From Sarcocystis neurona (Eukaryota > Apicomplexa > Conoidasida > Eucoccidiorida > Sarcocystidae): a stretch of DNA of 64,000 nt. This document shows, piece by piece, positions 42,783-55,900 of the stretch (position 1 is its first letter; every line of letters begins with the position of its first letter). The stretch is from contig KL647308.1 of NCBI GenBank assembly GCA_000727475.1, positions 1,492,042 through 1,556,041 on the forward strand, in the 5' to 3' direction. Made by a program: the position numbers and the translations under genes. The notes beneath the pieces are model-generated. The model saw nothing but the letters and a program-made list of their open reading frames with translations. It ran no database searches and was not told where the DNA came from.

Positions 42783-44847
42783 CTATGATAGAGAAGGCAG
42801 ACGGCTGGCGCCACGGCCTGCTGAAGGGCCAGAAGGAGCGTCGTTTTTTGTATTTGGTGATGAGCACGTAGTGGCGCAGAAACGGGTAGGTGGCCAGCTG
42901 ACTGGCGAGATAATCTCTCAAGTACATGGTGGTCTTGCGTTCTTCGCTCGGTGTCGACGGCTTCACGGCGACGCGCACGCCAATAGTGAAGACCGTCATA
43001 GGCGAGAAAGCACACGCAGACCCATATTTGGATGTCTGCGCGGTATGCGTCTCGTTTAATGATAAACAGCCGAAGCCGGAACTCGTGGCTCCTGAGGCCC
43101 TACACCTGCCTCCCGTCGGCGCGGCGGCACTCGAAACGGTCGGTTGTTCCGTTCGGCCCGTGGCTCCTGTCGAGGTCTGTAGATCTCTGTTCAAGAGCAC
43201 GCCACCGCCGATCCAGGAATCGGCAGCACCGAGCGACGCGTGCGTGACGGCGCTACCTCCTGCTGCCGTTCCTGCTGCTGCTGCAGCCATCCGCGAGGCA
43301 GCGAGCATGGGGGAGGAGTCAGGGTACCCGCGGTCGCGGTCCCAGATGAACGTTGCCGTTTCTGCCATGAGGGCATTCGTTTCATGTGTCACGTCGCACG
43401 CCCGTAAACAGACAAAGCCGTTCTGGACGAAGTCCCCTCCGTTCTTGTGATGTAAGAGCCCCAAGACCAGATACACGCGGTGATAGTGAATACTCGCAGC
43501 GCTGCTATCGGAAGTGGACAAGCTGCGCATTCGCAGCATGCGTCGCAGTCGAGAGGACACAGCAGGGCTCGCAGTATCACGTTGCTTGCGACTGCGTCGG
43601 CGGCGCTGTGCGGCAAGGTTCACGTCTCTGGCTGTCTTCCCTCGCTGCTGGTGCCCTCCTCCACCCATCGTCCCCCCCCTGGCAAATCCTCCACGAGGCA
43701 GCGACGCTGGAGCACCCGGCGTGCTGGCCCGCAGTCTCGTTATGGCACGACTGTAGATGTGTCTGCCTGACCCGCCAGCTGATTGTGGGCAGGTCCCAGG
43801 GCTGTCAGCTGCTGCAGACTCGGGGACTCTCCTCAGCACCTCAGCAGCAGCCGCTGCGTCGCTTGACTGGTGGCGAGTGTACAACACCGTGCTTACCTGG
43901 CGCCGCGGTGTGGCTAAGCTGGCGCTGCTCGTTGACCTGTGCTGCAGGAGAGCAGCAGAGAAACGCTGAGGGCTCGTCGACTCCCATCCTTCTCGACTGA
44001 CGTGACGGAAAGTGTGGGAACCGAACTTTTCCAGGCGGGAGGGGCTCCTACTCAGAGAGCCTTCCTGCAGAACGCCCAGATGCTTCTGCAGGCTGCTGCT
44101 GCTCGTGCCTCCCTGAAGGGACACGCTCTGCCTGCCTGAAGGCCAACTTCCCGCGCTCCCAGCGTGCTGCAGTGTCACGCTGCTGCTGCTGCTGCCTACG
44201 GGCCACCGTCCGCGCGGATGGTTCGCCACATCTGCTGCAGTCCCAGCACTCGTGTTCACCGCCGCGCTCGGATTCCTGCCGCAGCTGCTGTTGCTACCGC
44301 TACGCCCACTTCTTTGGTGCTCCGGTGCTTCTCTACAACTGATGCTCACTTGCCGCGTGACACCCGTGACATGCGCGCCATGGTCTCTGTTGCCACTGCT
44401 GCTGCCCACTCCCCGCATCGCGTCACTGCTGCTGCTCGTCCTTCTCCTCCTCCGCCTCCAGTGCACGGTTGCTGTGCTGCTACGGCTTCTTCCGCTGCAC
44501 ACTATTTTGGAGCGTCTGCTGCGGCTACCACCGCTGTTCTCTCTTCGCAGACATACGCCGCTCGGCAGGGTGTGACTGCTGCCGCGGCCGCTGCTTTCTA
44601 ACCGCCCGGCTCTGCTGTCTTCACCGCCGCACTGCAAGGTGTTTGTCTGCTGGTCTCCTCTGCTAGCCTCCCTGCCTGTGCGCACCGCGCCGCTGCCGGC
44701 TGTGAAGCTTCCCTCGCCAGACAAGCGCAGCACGCGACTGGAGTCGCTGCTGCTCCTCGTTTTTGATAAAAGAAACCCGGGTGGTTCTTCCTTCTTCTCT
44801 GCGTCGTTGGCCTTTTTTTTCGCAGCTACTGGCGACACAGGGGCCAT
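42783..44847 (-). CDS. Unknown Ser/Arg/Gly-rich protein, main exon
   Basis: One open exon of 688 codons plus one base, from ATG at 44,847 to donor GTAAGC (42,782). The frame extends upstream without a stop to 44,928. Residues 1-450 are low-complexity: Ser/Arg/Gly with several Arg runs (RRRRRR) and short Ala and Gln tracts, probably disordered. A more ordered part follows, including SIHYHRVYLVLGLLHHKNGG, NGFVCLRACDVTHE, TVFTIGVRVAVKPSTPSEE and TTMYLRDYLASQLATYPFLR. No signal peptide or clear membrane span. I do not recognise a family. A Gln/Ala-rich open frame at 45,322-44,918 may be a preceding exon. The strand is supported by length and the donor. Confidence 0.6.
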
Positions 44848-44917
44848 GCCTTCTGTAGCTCTTCTACAGTGCAGTCCTGGAAGAGTTTGGGGAACTGCAG
44901 AGGTGAGAGTCTCATCT

Positions 44918-45322
44918 TCACAGAACACAGATGGCCACCCGTGTGACTCTCTGTGCTACCAGCAGGAAAGTGGTGCGTCCCTGTATCGGACCGGCGGCAC
45001 CACCTGCTTGTGCAAAACCAGCAGACTGCTCAATCTGCCCCGTCTTCGCCTGCAGCCCATCAGCCCCGGCGCTGTCCCTCCCCTTCGGTCCGGTATCCCT
45101 GTCGCTGGTGATGTCGCGGTTGTTCTCGACGGCGGTGCTGCCACGGTGGTCCTGTTGCTCTCCTTCGGCTGCTCTCGCTGCAGCTCGTCCTGCTACTTTC
45201 ACGTGCGCCGTTGGTCGCAGCTCCTTTTGCAGTTGAAGGCACTCCCCAACAAGGTGGGAGACGTCACCGTCGCTGTGTGCAACTCTGCGCCGCCGGCACG
45301 AGCAGCAGTTACGGCGCGACAA
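44918..45322 (-). CDS. Possible upstream exon, Gln/Ala/Gly-rich
   Basis: An open minus-strand stretch (HLVGECLQLQKELRPTAHVK and then Ala/Glu/Gln-rich sequence) ends near a GTAGCA donor candidate just upstream of the main exon. It has the same CAG-type codon bias as the neighbouring exon. No similarity; borders not fixed. Confidence 0.25.
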   Translation of the reverse strand: MSRRNCCSCRRRRVAHSDGDVSHLVGECLQLQKELRPTAHVKVAGRAAARAAEGEQQDHRGSTAVENNRDITSDRDTGPKGRDSAGADGLQAKTGQIEQSAGFAQAGGAAGPIQGRTTFLLVAQRVTRVAICVL

Positions 45323-48300
45323 GTTCTGATTTGCTCTTCTCAGCGGACCCCATGCTGCACCTCAGCCTTCTGCGCGTGCTCACCTTGCCGCAACACTCTT
45401 TTCGCGCGTCCTCGTGAGTCCACACGTATGTGTGTGAAGTACTAAGGCTACTGGGGGCCGCACACTCTAGCGGGAGCAGCAACAGGAAGCGGCCCTTTGG
45501 CAGCGGGTGGTGTCTCAGTTCAACCTTCACTTCTGCTGCTGTCCCTGGTGTGCGGCTGCTTTGCTGACACTCGCCCTTTAACAGAGAGACGCAACAGTGC
45601 GGTCAGTGCTGCTGCTCCTCGCGCTGCTGGTGGTGCTGTTCTCCTCGCTGCTCTTGCTACCCAGTCTGCGGGTTCTCGAAAAACAAAAGAGCTGCAAGAG
45701 AGACGCTTCGGTGCTTCTCGCTGCTGTGGTCGCAGGGACTGCCTCGTTCGGTGGTGTGCGCTTTTCGCAGTAGCGACAGCTGGCATTTGACAGCTAACTC
45801 GGTAGTACCAGGCGAGCACGCGCCCACTACAGAAGCCGAAGCCGCAGCAGCAGCAGCATCCGGTAGGGATGCTCCTGCGACACAACAAGCAAGACACGCA
45901 ACAGCAGCAGCAAAGACAGCAAAGCAGCGCCGCGCAAATAGCAGAGTAGCGCAGCCAAAAAGAGAAATAAAGTGGAGCACGAGGCAGATAAAGTAAGACA
46001 GCGAACAGCTGGACAGGTCAAACACACGAATCTTCGGCACGCAGCCTTTCTCCTGGAAACCACGGCAATGATTAAAAACAAGACTCGGATCCAGAGCTCA
46101 AGCGGGAATCGTTTCACCGACGGCAGAAACGAGTACCGGGAACTGCAGCATGTGCGACGGCAACGTATATATAGTGTAGCCAAAGGTAGCACAGAGGGAC
46201 GAAGAAGGACGATAGAATGATGTTGTCACTGACTTGAAAATAGCAAGATTCAGGCGCGTGTCCCTACGACAGCCAGAGGGAAACGGAAGGTCGCAGGCTG
46301 CAGTGGGTGAGGAAACGGCAGGGACGGGAAGAAAGGATAGAACAGATACGTCTGAAAATGTTCGAAGGAAGCAGGTGAACGAGTTCCTGAGCACACACAT
46401 AGAGGAGGCGCCTGTATACTTGTGCAGACATACCACAAGTCCAGTACTCAGTAATGCAGGTAGAAGAGCTGCACACGAAGGAGGAAGGCCTTCAAGGAGT
46501 GTTGTATTAGCGACGGGAAATGGACGGAACGGAAAAGCATGGTTAAGGACGAGACAGGGTGTTTCGTGCACAAAACACCGGCGCACGTGGTTCGTGACGG
46601 AGGGCGGGTCTCACCGTTGGCACAGGAGTTCTTATATAGGTGCAGTGAGTCTACTGAGGCAGCCGACAACTGCAAACTCTTGAGATGGCAGGAGCGGTCA
46701 CCGTGAACGCACTAACGTACGTGGGTACAGGTGCCTCTCAACCGCGCAATTGACAAACGCGAAAGTACACACTTTCCCAGAAAAGCGAAGCAACTAGAAA
46801 TGTTTTCTCATCATCTGCCCTTCCAGACGCTCACCTGTCTGCGCCGTTAACGCGCGCACCAGCGGTCACTCACTTGTTTTCCCGGAGGGAGGGAAACAAC
46901 TGCATTTAATCATATGCAATCCTTCCTTTAACCGCGCAGCAGACGCGTCCATTTTTTGCAAGCCATTGGACGCCAGCAACTTAGCCGGTCTGCAGCATTA
47001 CTTGTGCCTGCTAGTGGTGGACGGCAGCGAGATTTTGAGTTGAACAGCTGGCATCTACGGAGAGGTGGAACAGGGACGTCGTAGCCACTGAAAGAGGAAG
47101 ATTTCCACGCGGGAGAACAACTGAACAACTAGAGGGTGACCATGCCTGTCAGCCGGGAGAGCGGACATGCCTACTAACACGTTCTACTGCAGTCGCGCTT
47201 CTACCGTAGCCTCTGGAGGGGAGGAAGAGACGCTCCCTACCGTGTTGGTGACTGTCGAGTTGTGTCTGGAAAAGACGTGATGGCACCAAGTACATCACTG
47301 TGTGGAAGGGACAAAGCGGGAAAAGGTGACGGTATTCTAAGGCCAGAGGGTTACAAGACGGCTCAGGAGCGGAAGATAAGCAATGCTTTGTGCGCCATGA
47401 GGAGAGGCTCCTCTTTATCCTGCACAACAACCAAAGAGCCTTCCCAACTGGGAAGCGCGTGGAGTCATATACAGTGTGCAGTAGATGCGTTGTGGACTGT
47501 AGCAGGTAGTCCTCAACGCAGCAAAGAAAAGTGTCGTACCATAGACGTCGCACGGGACACAGCGCATCGTGTATCGATCTATTTTCGGTCCACATGTATG
47601 AATGTATACATCTTTCTCTGTAAGAGACCACCTGAGCCTCGTTTATAATATCGAAACGGATGCGTTCTGCATGTCAGTCGGGTGGCATGTGAAAGGAAGA
47701 GAGACAGGCAACCTTGCCGTGTGGGCGCGAAGTAGGTGAGCACAACGTGGTATACGGCAGATGCATCATCGGCATTTTCCATGGTGAACTGCGCAAAGAG
47801 GTTTGTAACGCTCTGCTGCTAATATATATCAGCAGGCGCCTGATTTAAATTTCTTCTGGTATCCACATGTGCCGCACGTATCCCGAGAGATTTTCACCTT
47901 CCCAGTGTCCGCGACCACAAAGTTTACTGCTACCACAGTATAAACAGCGAGCAGTGCTCGGAGAGAATTATCAAAATGTGATAGCGGAACGCAATTCCAT
48001 GGTTCTTGTAGTGGGAAAATGGAACAATACGGTAAGATGGGAGTAGGGACTGACAACGCCTCCGTTGAATCCGGGATGCCGTCCCTTCAGATCCGAGCAG
48101 GCGCCCGCGAGAAAGCGAAAAAGACGCAGTATGCTCCCGTTCTTCAAGTTGAGTATTCCCGCATGGAATTCCCGGAGTCATCTCTTTACGAACACGTACG
48201 CGTTTGTAATTATTTCCTGGATTTTAGGACATCGACATGAACGAGACGGCGGCGTCCCCCTTCGTCTTTGATGCCGCGGCTGGAGACAGAGACGCGAAAC

Positions 48301-51300
48301 AAAGCGTTTGAAGGGCGCCACGTATACACACACCTCGAAGCCAACGTGCCTACGTATTCCGGGGGGGGCGCGCGAAAATACTGACAAACTGACGGAGAGA
48401 ACGTTGTTTCGCATTTGCTTATCTTGCAATCGTGTCGCTTACAGTTACGCGATGCCTCTCCACGGAACCACATTGTGACAAACAGAAGACGTGGAAGGTG
48501 CTTGCTCCGTTAACATTATCAGCGAAGACACGGAATATTTTCCGTGAGAGTTGTACGTTCGTGTGTGCACACATACACACGCACACACCCCTCTGTACAC
48601 TTCGTACCGCACGAAGGATAGGGGCTGTTGGAAAGGAGCCGGAGGGGAGGAACACAGACGGTCACGATTGAAGGTGACCCCCCGTCAGGAAGCCCTGGTG
48701 AGTATGAAAATACCATTTCGACGTAATCAACCCGTTTAACGAAAAAACATCGCATCATGCGTTCACCAGTACGCCTGCGGCGGCGGTGGCGACGATAGCA
48801 TACCAGCTACACAAGAAGGGATCTGCGTTTCCTACGTCGAAATCTCTTCCCCTATTGGATGCTCTTCATTTCTTTTGTCCCCGATCTCCAGCTTTCTTCG
48901 TGGTAGCGGTGCGCCCGCACACCTCTGTAGTGTGGTTTCCACTTTCCCTCTTCTGCCGGCAACCAGCCAACACTACCGTGAGCCCCCCCCTGTTCGCAAA
49001 GAGAACTTACGCACTTGAAGCGGCGGGGACATGCGTGGGAAAAAAGCAACTAAAAATGTTGTTAACACCAGTATTGTCATGTGTGCTGGACGTATGCTTT
49101 TACATCAGTGGGTCGTTGGCGCCGACGCTTGCAGCGCCGGAACGGTTAAGGAAGTGGATGTATTGCCCGCAGCGGCTGGGGTTGCGGGGTGCTATCACAG
49201 TTCTACATCAATATTGGTATAATACTGCTATACTGTTTTTCTCTTGACGACTTCGCTGCGTCTGCTTGCTTCACACCCTTCACAGTAAAGGAGCACGACT
49301 GTAGCATATTCTGCTCTTTTCTTACGTTGGCTTCTATTGCACCGGATCCGCTCACAGCAAGAGGGAGGCAGTGGTCGGGTGAAGGTCTACTTCAGACGTC
49401 TTCTCTGCTAGCGGTGTGTAGGTGGGAACTGCTCGAGGGATGCATGAGTAAACGGTCGTGTGAGCACGCCCAGGATGGCTTTAGCGGTTGTGGAAATCAA
49501 TTTCTTCCCCAAAGTTGAGGGACTGAAGAATTCGGTGGTCTACTGTGGCTCAGCGCAACGCGGAAGCAGAAGGCACTCCTTGTATATTTTGCCGAGTGGA
49601 TAACTAATTGTACGACAGATAGAAGCAGCAGCAACAGGTGTACACTTTGTGGCCACGAAGGTAGGTGCAGTGGAAGCGTGGATTACGTTCGTGTGTCTGG
49701 TAGGTAATTTCGCAGTGCCCGTGGAGTAGGAAGAGTAGGACGAATATGACCATTGAAGACGGTAGTGATAGTGACAGAAGCAGTGGCTCCGCAGCCGGTC
49801 GTGTGCTCAAGTGGTTGTATACAGTGAGTGCTGTGCCCCAACTCTAGTCATCCTCAGAGGACAGAAACCAAATGACCAGTTACGGGGGAGCAGCATCGGA
49901 GAGTACCACTGAAATGGGTGTGCACTCTGGAAAGTCAGGCTGCCATCTGTATGGGAAACGACCTACTGCCACGAGCTGTGCGATGGGGAGTGCAGCTTTT
50001 AGTTTCAAGGGCGCCCGCTGAGCTGCTGGTCTGGACAGAGGACACGAAAACACGGAGAAAGATAAGGTTCACACCCAAAGACGGGCTAACACAGTGGACC
50101 TGATCCCGAGCGGGCTGGCATACTTGACGACGTATATGTGAGGGTCTGTCAGTGAGACGAGGCGTTGACTGGATACAGACATAACGAAGTAGACACATTG
50201 ACAATATCGTGACACTTTTCTTCTGCGTAAGGCACACGATTTCTTATACAGCGAGTCTTACGGACTTCTGCATTCCTCCAAAATCTGGTCTCTTTCTAGC
50301 GGATGGGTACTTGTTCTTGAGAACAGCGTTTTCATAAACGCATACTTTTACGTATATCTCTGTATGCAGGATCTACAATTCCATTACTGGGACTACTTAT
50401 AAATAGATCGATAGGTAGATATATGCTTGTATGTTTGTGTATGTGTGTATGGTGTTGCTGCTGCCTCAGCTCCTGCTTCTGGTAAACCAGCTGCAGTTGA
50501 CTAGTCGTGTCTTCATTGCAGGTATACCGCGGGTTCACGATTGCGCGTGTGAGAAGCTGACGGCGTTCCCTTCTCCCAACAAAAGAGTGCTCAGCATTTC
50601 AGCGTTTATGTGGCTTCATCTCTCGCACGTAGTTCTTGCATCTCTCTGCCCTCATACCGATCACCGTCTAGAAAGAATGTTATATTCACCACAATGCGCC
50701 CGGCGGCACGACTTCGGCCAAGCGAGACACAGGTAGACATTTAGATAAGTGCGTGAATTCTTCAGGTGTAGTAAGGCAACTTTGTTGTTGAACATGGAAC
50801 AAGACACCCATTCACGTCCATCGTAAATGATTAATAAAAGAATCATGCGTTAACCACTTGCCCGCTACGTCAGTTGCCCCGGCGTTGTTTGGATGATCAT
50901 GTAGAGCCATCTGTCTTTCAGGACGGTTAATTTGTAGTAAGCTGACGGACCGGCCACAACTTATTCGGAGCTTCTTCAGTAGGAAAAGTAGTTCCTAAGT
51001 TTCGTCTACCTGCACAGTAGATACAAATGAGGAGAGAAGATAGGCGCTCACGCTCATTTTAATCCAGCCCCTTCACATTTGTACCACCTGATTCTTTACC
51101 TGTACCCTCCTCTAAATAGAACTTGTCAGCTGAAACGTAGAAAGGCAGCGGCGCTACCATCAGCAGGTAAATACGTCTGTGGCGAAGACACCGACAAAAT
51201 GAACATAAATTAAAGGAACCACTTATCTTTTCCACGTGCACATATATATATATATATATATATGATACACACGCCGTGCTTGTTGTGCTGTGCTGGTGGG

Positions 51301-54300
51301 AATTTCGCCCAGATGCGCTAAGCACACTTGTCCGTACGACACATTTCAGCGCTCTATCTCCTGTCGGTCAACATTCGTTTGATCTTGATTCGGACTATCT
51401 CCAGCTACCACAAAAGTACAAATACGAGGGACACTTGGGAAAAGTGGAATGCGCCAGGGTAGATGCTGCTGTGTAGGTCTGACGTCTGACCGAACTTCGG
51501 GTAGGGCCTGACATGACCGAACAGACATGCTTTGAGGGGCGGTTTCCTGCGCTCCGGGTAAAGGTTGCTTTTAGACGCAGTGAACACAAGCAGACGCAGT
51601 GAACACAAGCAGATTTTCCCTTTGCGAGCGGTATAACTTGCGCTTCGTGGAACTCTTTGAGGTTTCCGCTGCGGCGAAAACGTCACACGAAAGTGCGGTA
51701 AGTCCCTGTTTTCCCCCTGCACGTACGTCTTTTTTATTTCCTGTGTATATATATATATATAGAGAGAGAGATAGAGAGAGAGAGACAGATGCGTGACTCC
51801 GCCGCGTGTTGACACACTGACAAACTGCCGTGAGCTCTGGCAATCGGCACTGGCATAGCCTCTTCACGGATTAAGAAAAAAGTGAGGCATCCTAGAGGAT
51901 TCAGTTTGTCGAGTGGAATCATCCGTCAGCACCCATATATTCCGAGGCCTCTTCGCGCACAGTCGTGTTAGCCCCACTTGTTTTTACTAGTGTGTGTGCG
52001 CAAACACAGGCGATACGAGTGGACCAGGTGCTGTCATTGCGAACACATCTGTCTGCGACATCTCAGGCTCGAAATGCGGCGGAATTCGCCAAAATGTTTG
52101 TATCACGGCCAGCCTAATGCAGCGTAGGACCAGTCATCACCGTGCGATTGCTACGTTACTTAGTTTGAGGCAAAATCATCGTAGAATATGACGACGTCAA
52201 TGGACGGGGCGGTGCGCTTCGCTGCTACCGAAGGCAAGCCGTTTTCAGCGCTGCATGAAAAAGTGCCTCAGCCACCAAGTTGTGGCGCCAATCCTTGCTG
52301 CCTCCCTTCTTGTGGCTGTCGGTCGCCGACACCGCCGTTACCGCGCTTGTTTACCGCCGGTCTCAGTGCATTCGATATAGCCTTTATCTGTCGTTGCACT
52401 CGTCACATGAGGTCATTCGGGAGCTGTAGCACACAGTAGGTCTGTTGATATGGATGCAGCTGCGGTAACGCAGCCACCGCAGTGGTCTTGCTGTAGTGGC
52501 TGCTGGAGCTGCTACAGTTGCTAATGCTACAGCTGCTTCGCCCGTTGTTGGCAATGTTGCCTCTCCTCTTAGAGGTGCTCCCCCTGACGTCGGCCTCCTC
52601 AGAAATCCAGTCAATCTCGAGCAACTAGAGCAGGGCAGCTGTCTAGGTTATTTGAGCGGCTGTGTTGAGCGGGGGCGCGACGCGAGGTATAGATATGCGG
52701 GTGTTACACACATACATACATACGTACATACACATTTTTGCACACCTGTAAAATGGAATATGCCTATGCATGTATAGACACACGCATTTACAGAGGAAAA
52801 AAGAGATTTTTAAAAGGCGAACTGCACACGTGGTAGAATTCTTTTCCACAAACGCTCGCACTCTCTCTCACATGCACGCGTGGTGACTTTACAAAAGTAA
52901 GGTGGTTAACTGATAAGGAGTCTAGCTCCTGTTACCAGAATATGCTCTATGAGTGGCAAAATTCTTTTCCACAAACGCTCACTCTTTCTCTCTCTCTCTC
53001 ACACACACACGCATATTCGTACAACAACATATATATATATATATGTACACTCTTTATGTACATATAGACTTATACACCTAAATACACACGCCAAAAGAGT
53101 TATTCATGTACAGCTGTGTGTGCACGTGGGTACGTCTTATCTTTAGCGTGTCTTCTCTTTCTCTCTCTCTCTATATATATATATATATACTGTAACCAAA
53201 TGCGCGTGCCTCCCTGTGTCATCTCCTTTGCACTCATCCAGGCAGTTGTTGACTCCACGCAGCACCCAGTCTACACGCAGAAGCAAACGTCGTCCCTCCT
53301 TTCATTTATGTCTACTCTCTGTAGCACACACAAGTCCGCACGTAAAGTAGAATTAGCTGCCGGATGATTCCACCTGAATTTGTACCCGAATACCCAGATT
53401 TAAACGAGGAACAAGACGCCCGAAAAAGCGCTCTAGCCTCACCAACAGTTGTGCTACGACGGCTGTGTATATCAGTCGACACAGCTACGGCTGACACTTG
53501 GTGGCTGAACCCATTCCGGACCGCAACAGGGGACCCACAAGTGTGTCACGGCATCATCTGTCTTACTCGAATCTCCACATACCAGGTCAACACAGCAGGA
53601 ACAGGACGTTACGGCTTTGCCGTGTACAATCCTTAATACATGGCTCAGAAAGCAGGTCCACCGTGTGGATCAACCACCTGTAGTACAAATTATCGCGCAC
53701 TGCAGAATAAATAAGGCACAGATGGCAAATATATCTGCAGACATATAGGACGTGCACGACACATCATTAAGGAATTTTTAAAGGCAGCAAGGAGATGCTC
53801 AAAACGTGTTATTTTTGGCGACACCTCGAGGACGTCGTCGGCACATTTTCGTCCCGCGTCATTTCACGCCCCGTCTCCGCCTGGTGCATGCGGTTCGTTC
53901 TGTGTGGAACGCCGCTCTCCTTTACTTTTCTGCTCAGACGGAAGAGGAAATGGCACTATGACATATATGCTCACGCTTCGACGGGCTGTGCTCTTCGGGT
54001 GAAATGCAACGTGTAGCCACCAGGTATGCGCCGCTGTGCGGATGTTTCTTGCATGAAGTTGTCTCTGACTCATTTCACCAGTAAAATGGGTATACAGTTT
54101 GTAAACTGAACAGTGTCATGGTGCTAACCATGCCTAGGTTTCCCGTGTGTAGCTCTTGCCTACACACGCCACGGGTGGCTTTCTGCAGATATCCTATCCA
54201 TCCTGCAGCGATGCATCTCCTTGTGTCTGGTCAAGGGAGGCTTCTTCACATTGACGGCGGTTCACATGCGTCCCTAGTGACTCACAGCTTCCTCTCCTTT

Positions 54301-55279
54301 CCAGCACGATTTTGAAGATACAGGCACGCCACTAACCAGACGGTGATTCTGATCAATGCCACTCGCGAATCACAGTCACGTCCTCTGGTGTCGATACACT
54401 TGACGCACTGCGTTTGCGTCGCTGACAACGTGTCAAGTTCTTCACAGCCCTACAGAGTCTCTGTTGTTCGCAGAGTCCACCGCACGACAAGACCCGAAGG
54501 AGAACCACAACGACATTGTGTGTTTTTTTGTGGGGATCACATACACATGCGCGTGTGTGTATGGCTCTCCACGTCCCGTCCACACACGGTTACATAGAAG
54601 TCTTCGGCAAAAGGGTGTCACATGAATCTGTGTGTTGCCCCTTCTGCGAGCTAAGGCACGCAGATGTCTACGTGAGGCTGTCGACTTATTCCAACTGCAA
54701 GGTCGCAAAACGTCTTTCAGCCGCACATGCGCGATGAGGAATTATTTCACTGCTACCAGGGTATGAGCCTTGCGCACATGCACATGCATTTACTGATCAC
54801 ATGTGCGCATGGGGGTTTTATTCGCAGACACTTGATAGTCTTTTAAGATTTTCGCAACCTGTCACTTTCGCTTTTCTTCTCGGGACACAATTTTTCCTTT
54901 GTCTGTCCTTCCACACGTCGAATTTCCAGCCGTCCACACTCGGTGCTATCCGTTTCTTCTGGCGAAGCTGTATCCGTACGGCGCTCTCGCTTCATCCTTG
55001 TGTAGTGTTGTACTACCTCCACTTAAATTTCCCTGATTCTCTGCGACAACGCCGAGAGTCCCACGGTTCTCCTCTTGCCCCTTCCTCTCCCCCCACTCAG
55101 TGTGTCTCGACCGCTTCTTTTTCTATCTATTACCGTGTGCGCCTCTCCATCCGGATGCGTACTTCTTCGTATCCTCTTTGTCTCTCCCTCTTTCTCTGTG
55201 TAGCATCCTCTCTCTTTTTCTTCCTGTCTACCTTCGCCCTGTGCATTTCGCGCCCCCCCGTCTGGTGCGCGCTGGAAAG
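45323..55279. other. Ten kb without a gene I can defend
   Basis: Mixed composition with few repeats: (TA)13 at 51,238-51,263, TC and TA tracts at 52,985-53,043 and 53,155-53,190, and CAG at 45,840-45,930. Open frames up to 160 codons occur on both strands and overlap each other, for example 46,234-46,683 + against 46,098-46,586 -. A weak exon-like piece at 51,612-51,700 (FSLCERYNLRFVELFEV, ended by GTAAGT) is the best candidate for a hidden gene. Confidence 0.45.
51577..51614. repeat. Exact 19-bp tandem duplication
   Basis: GACGCAGTGAACACAAGCA occurs twice in a row, directly before a possible exon ending at a GTAAGT donor (51,701). Confidence 0.9.
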
Positions 55280-55900
55280 ATGCTGTCGGTTCCCTGCTGT
55301 GGAGCACCAGAAGACTGCGGTGGCGCAGCAGCCTTCGCAGCCGCAACAGAAGCAGCAGCAGCCGCCGCTGCTGCGCTGCCTGCCGTGCCTACTGTGGCAG
55401 CGTGTGCTGCCACATTTGCAGCAGACGCCCCTCGCAGAGAAGCGCAGCAGGTGCACCAACAGCAGCAGCGCTCCCAGCAGGATGAGCAGCCGTCCACACA
55501 GCAGCAGAAGCAGCACTGCGAACAGCAGCAACACGGACGGCAGCAGTACCCTGCCTCGTTATCCGTGTGTGCACGAAGAAATCTCGCGGGGGACTGCGCG
55601 GGGCCCAGCGAAGCAAAGCAGCACGCTGCTGACGACTTCGCAGGCCGTCCTGGCTGTAGCAGCAGCCCTGGCGGCAACGACGGCGCAGAAGAGCCTGCTT
55701 TACCCGCAGCCACATTTGAAGCACCGTCTACTAATGCACTAGGCATGAATGGTGGACGCAGGGCAGCAGCAACTCCACGCAAGCCCGAGCTGCAGCAGAC
55801 GTTGCTGCGGATTCAGGGTCGACAAGTGGCAGTTCTCTCTCTCCGGTTCTCCGATAGATATTTCCTGACCGTTTCCGACAACGGAAAGATGTCTGCCTTG
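55280..55900 (+). CDS. PSMG3: PSMG3 exon 1
   Basis: 207 codons, ending ATG TCT GCC TTG before the donor GTAAGC. It contains the Ala/Gln extension and the first strand block up to GKMSAL. Confidence 0.8.

Noticed and set aside
51612..51700. SLCERYNLRFVELFE resembling the SANT region of DMAP1/SWC4
   Set aside because: The expected Asp-Arg-Tyr and following helix are missing and no neighbouring exon fits, so no family name is given.
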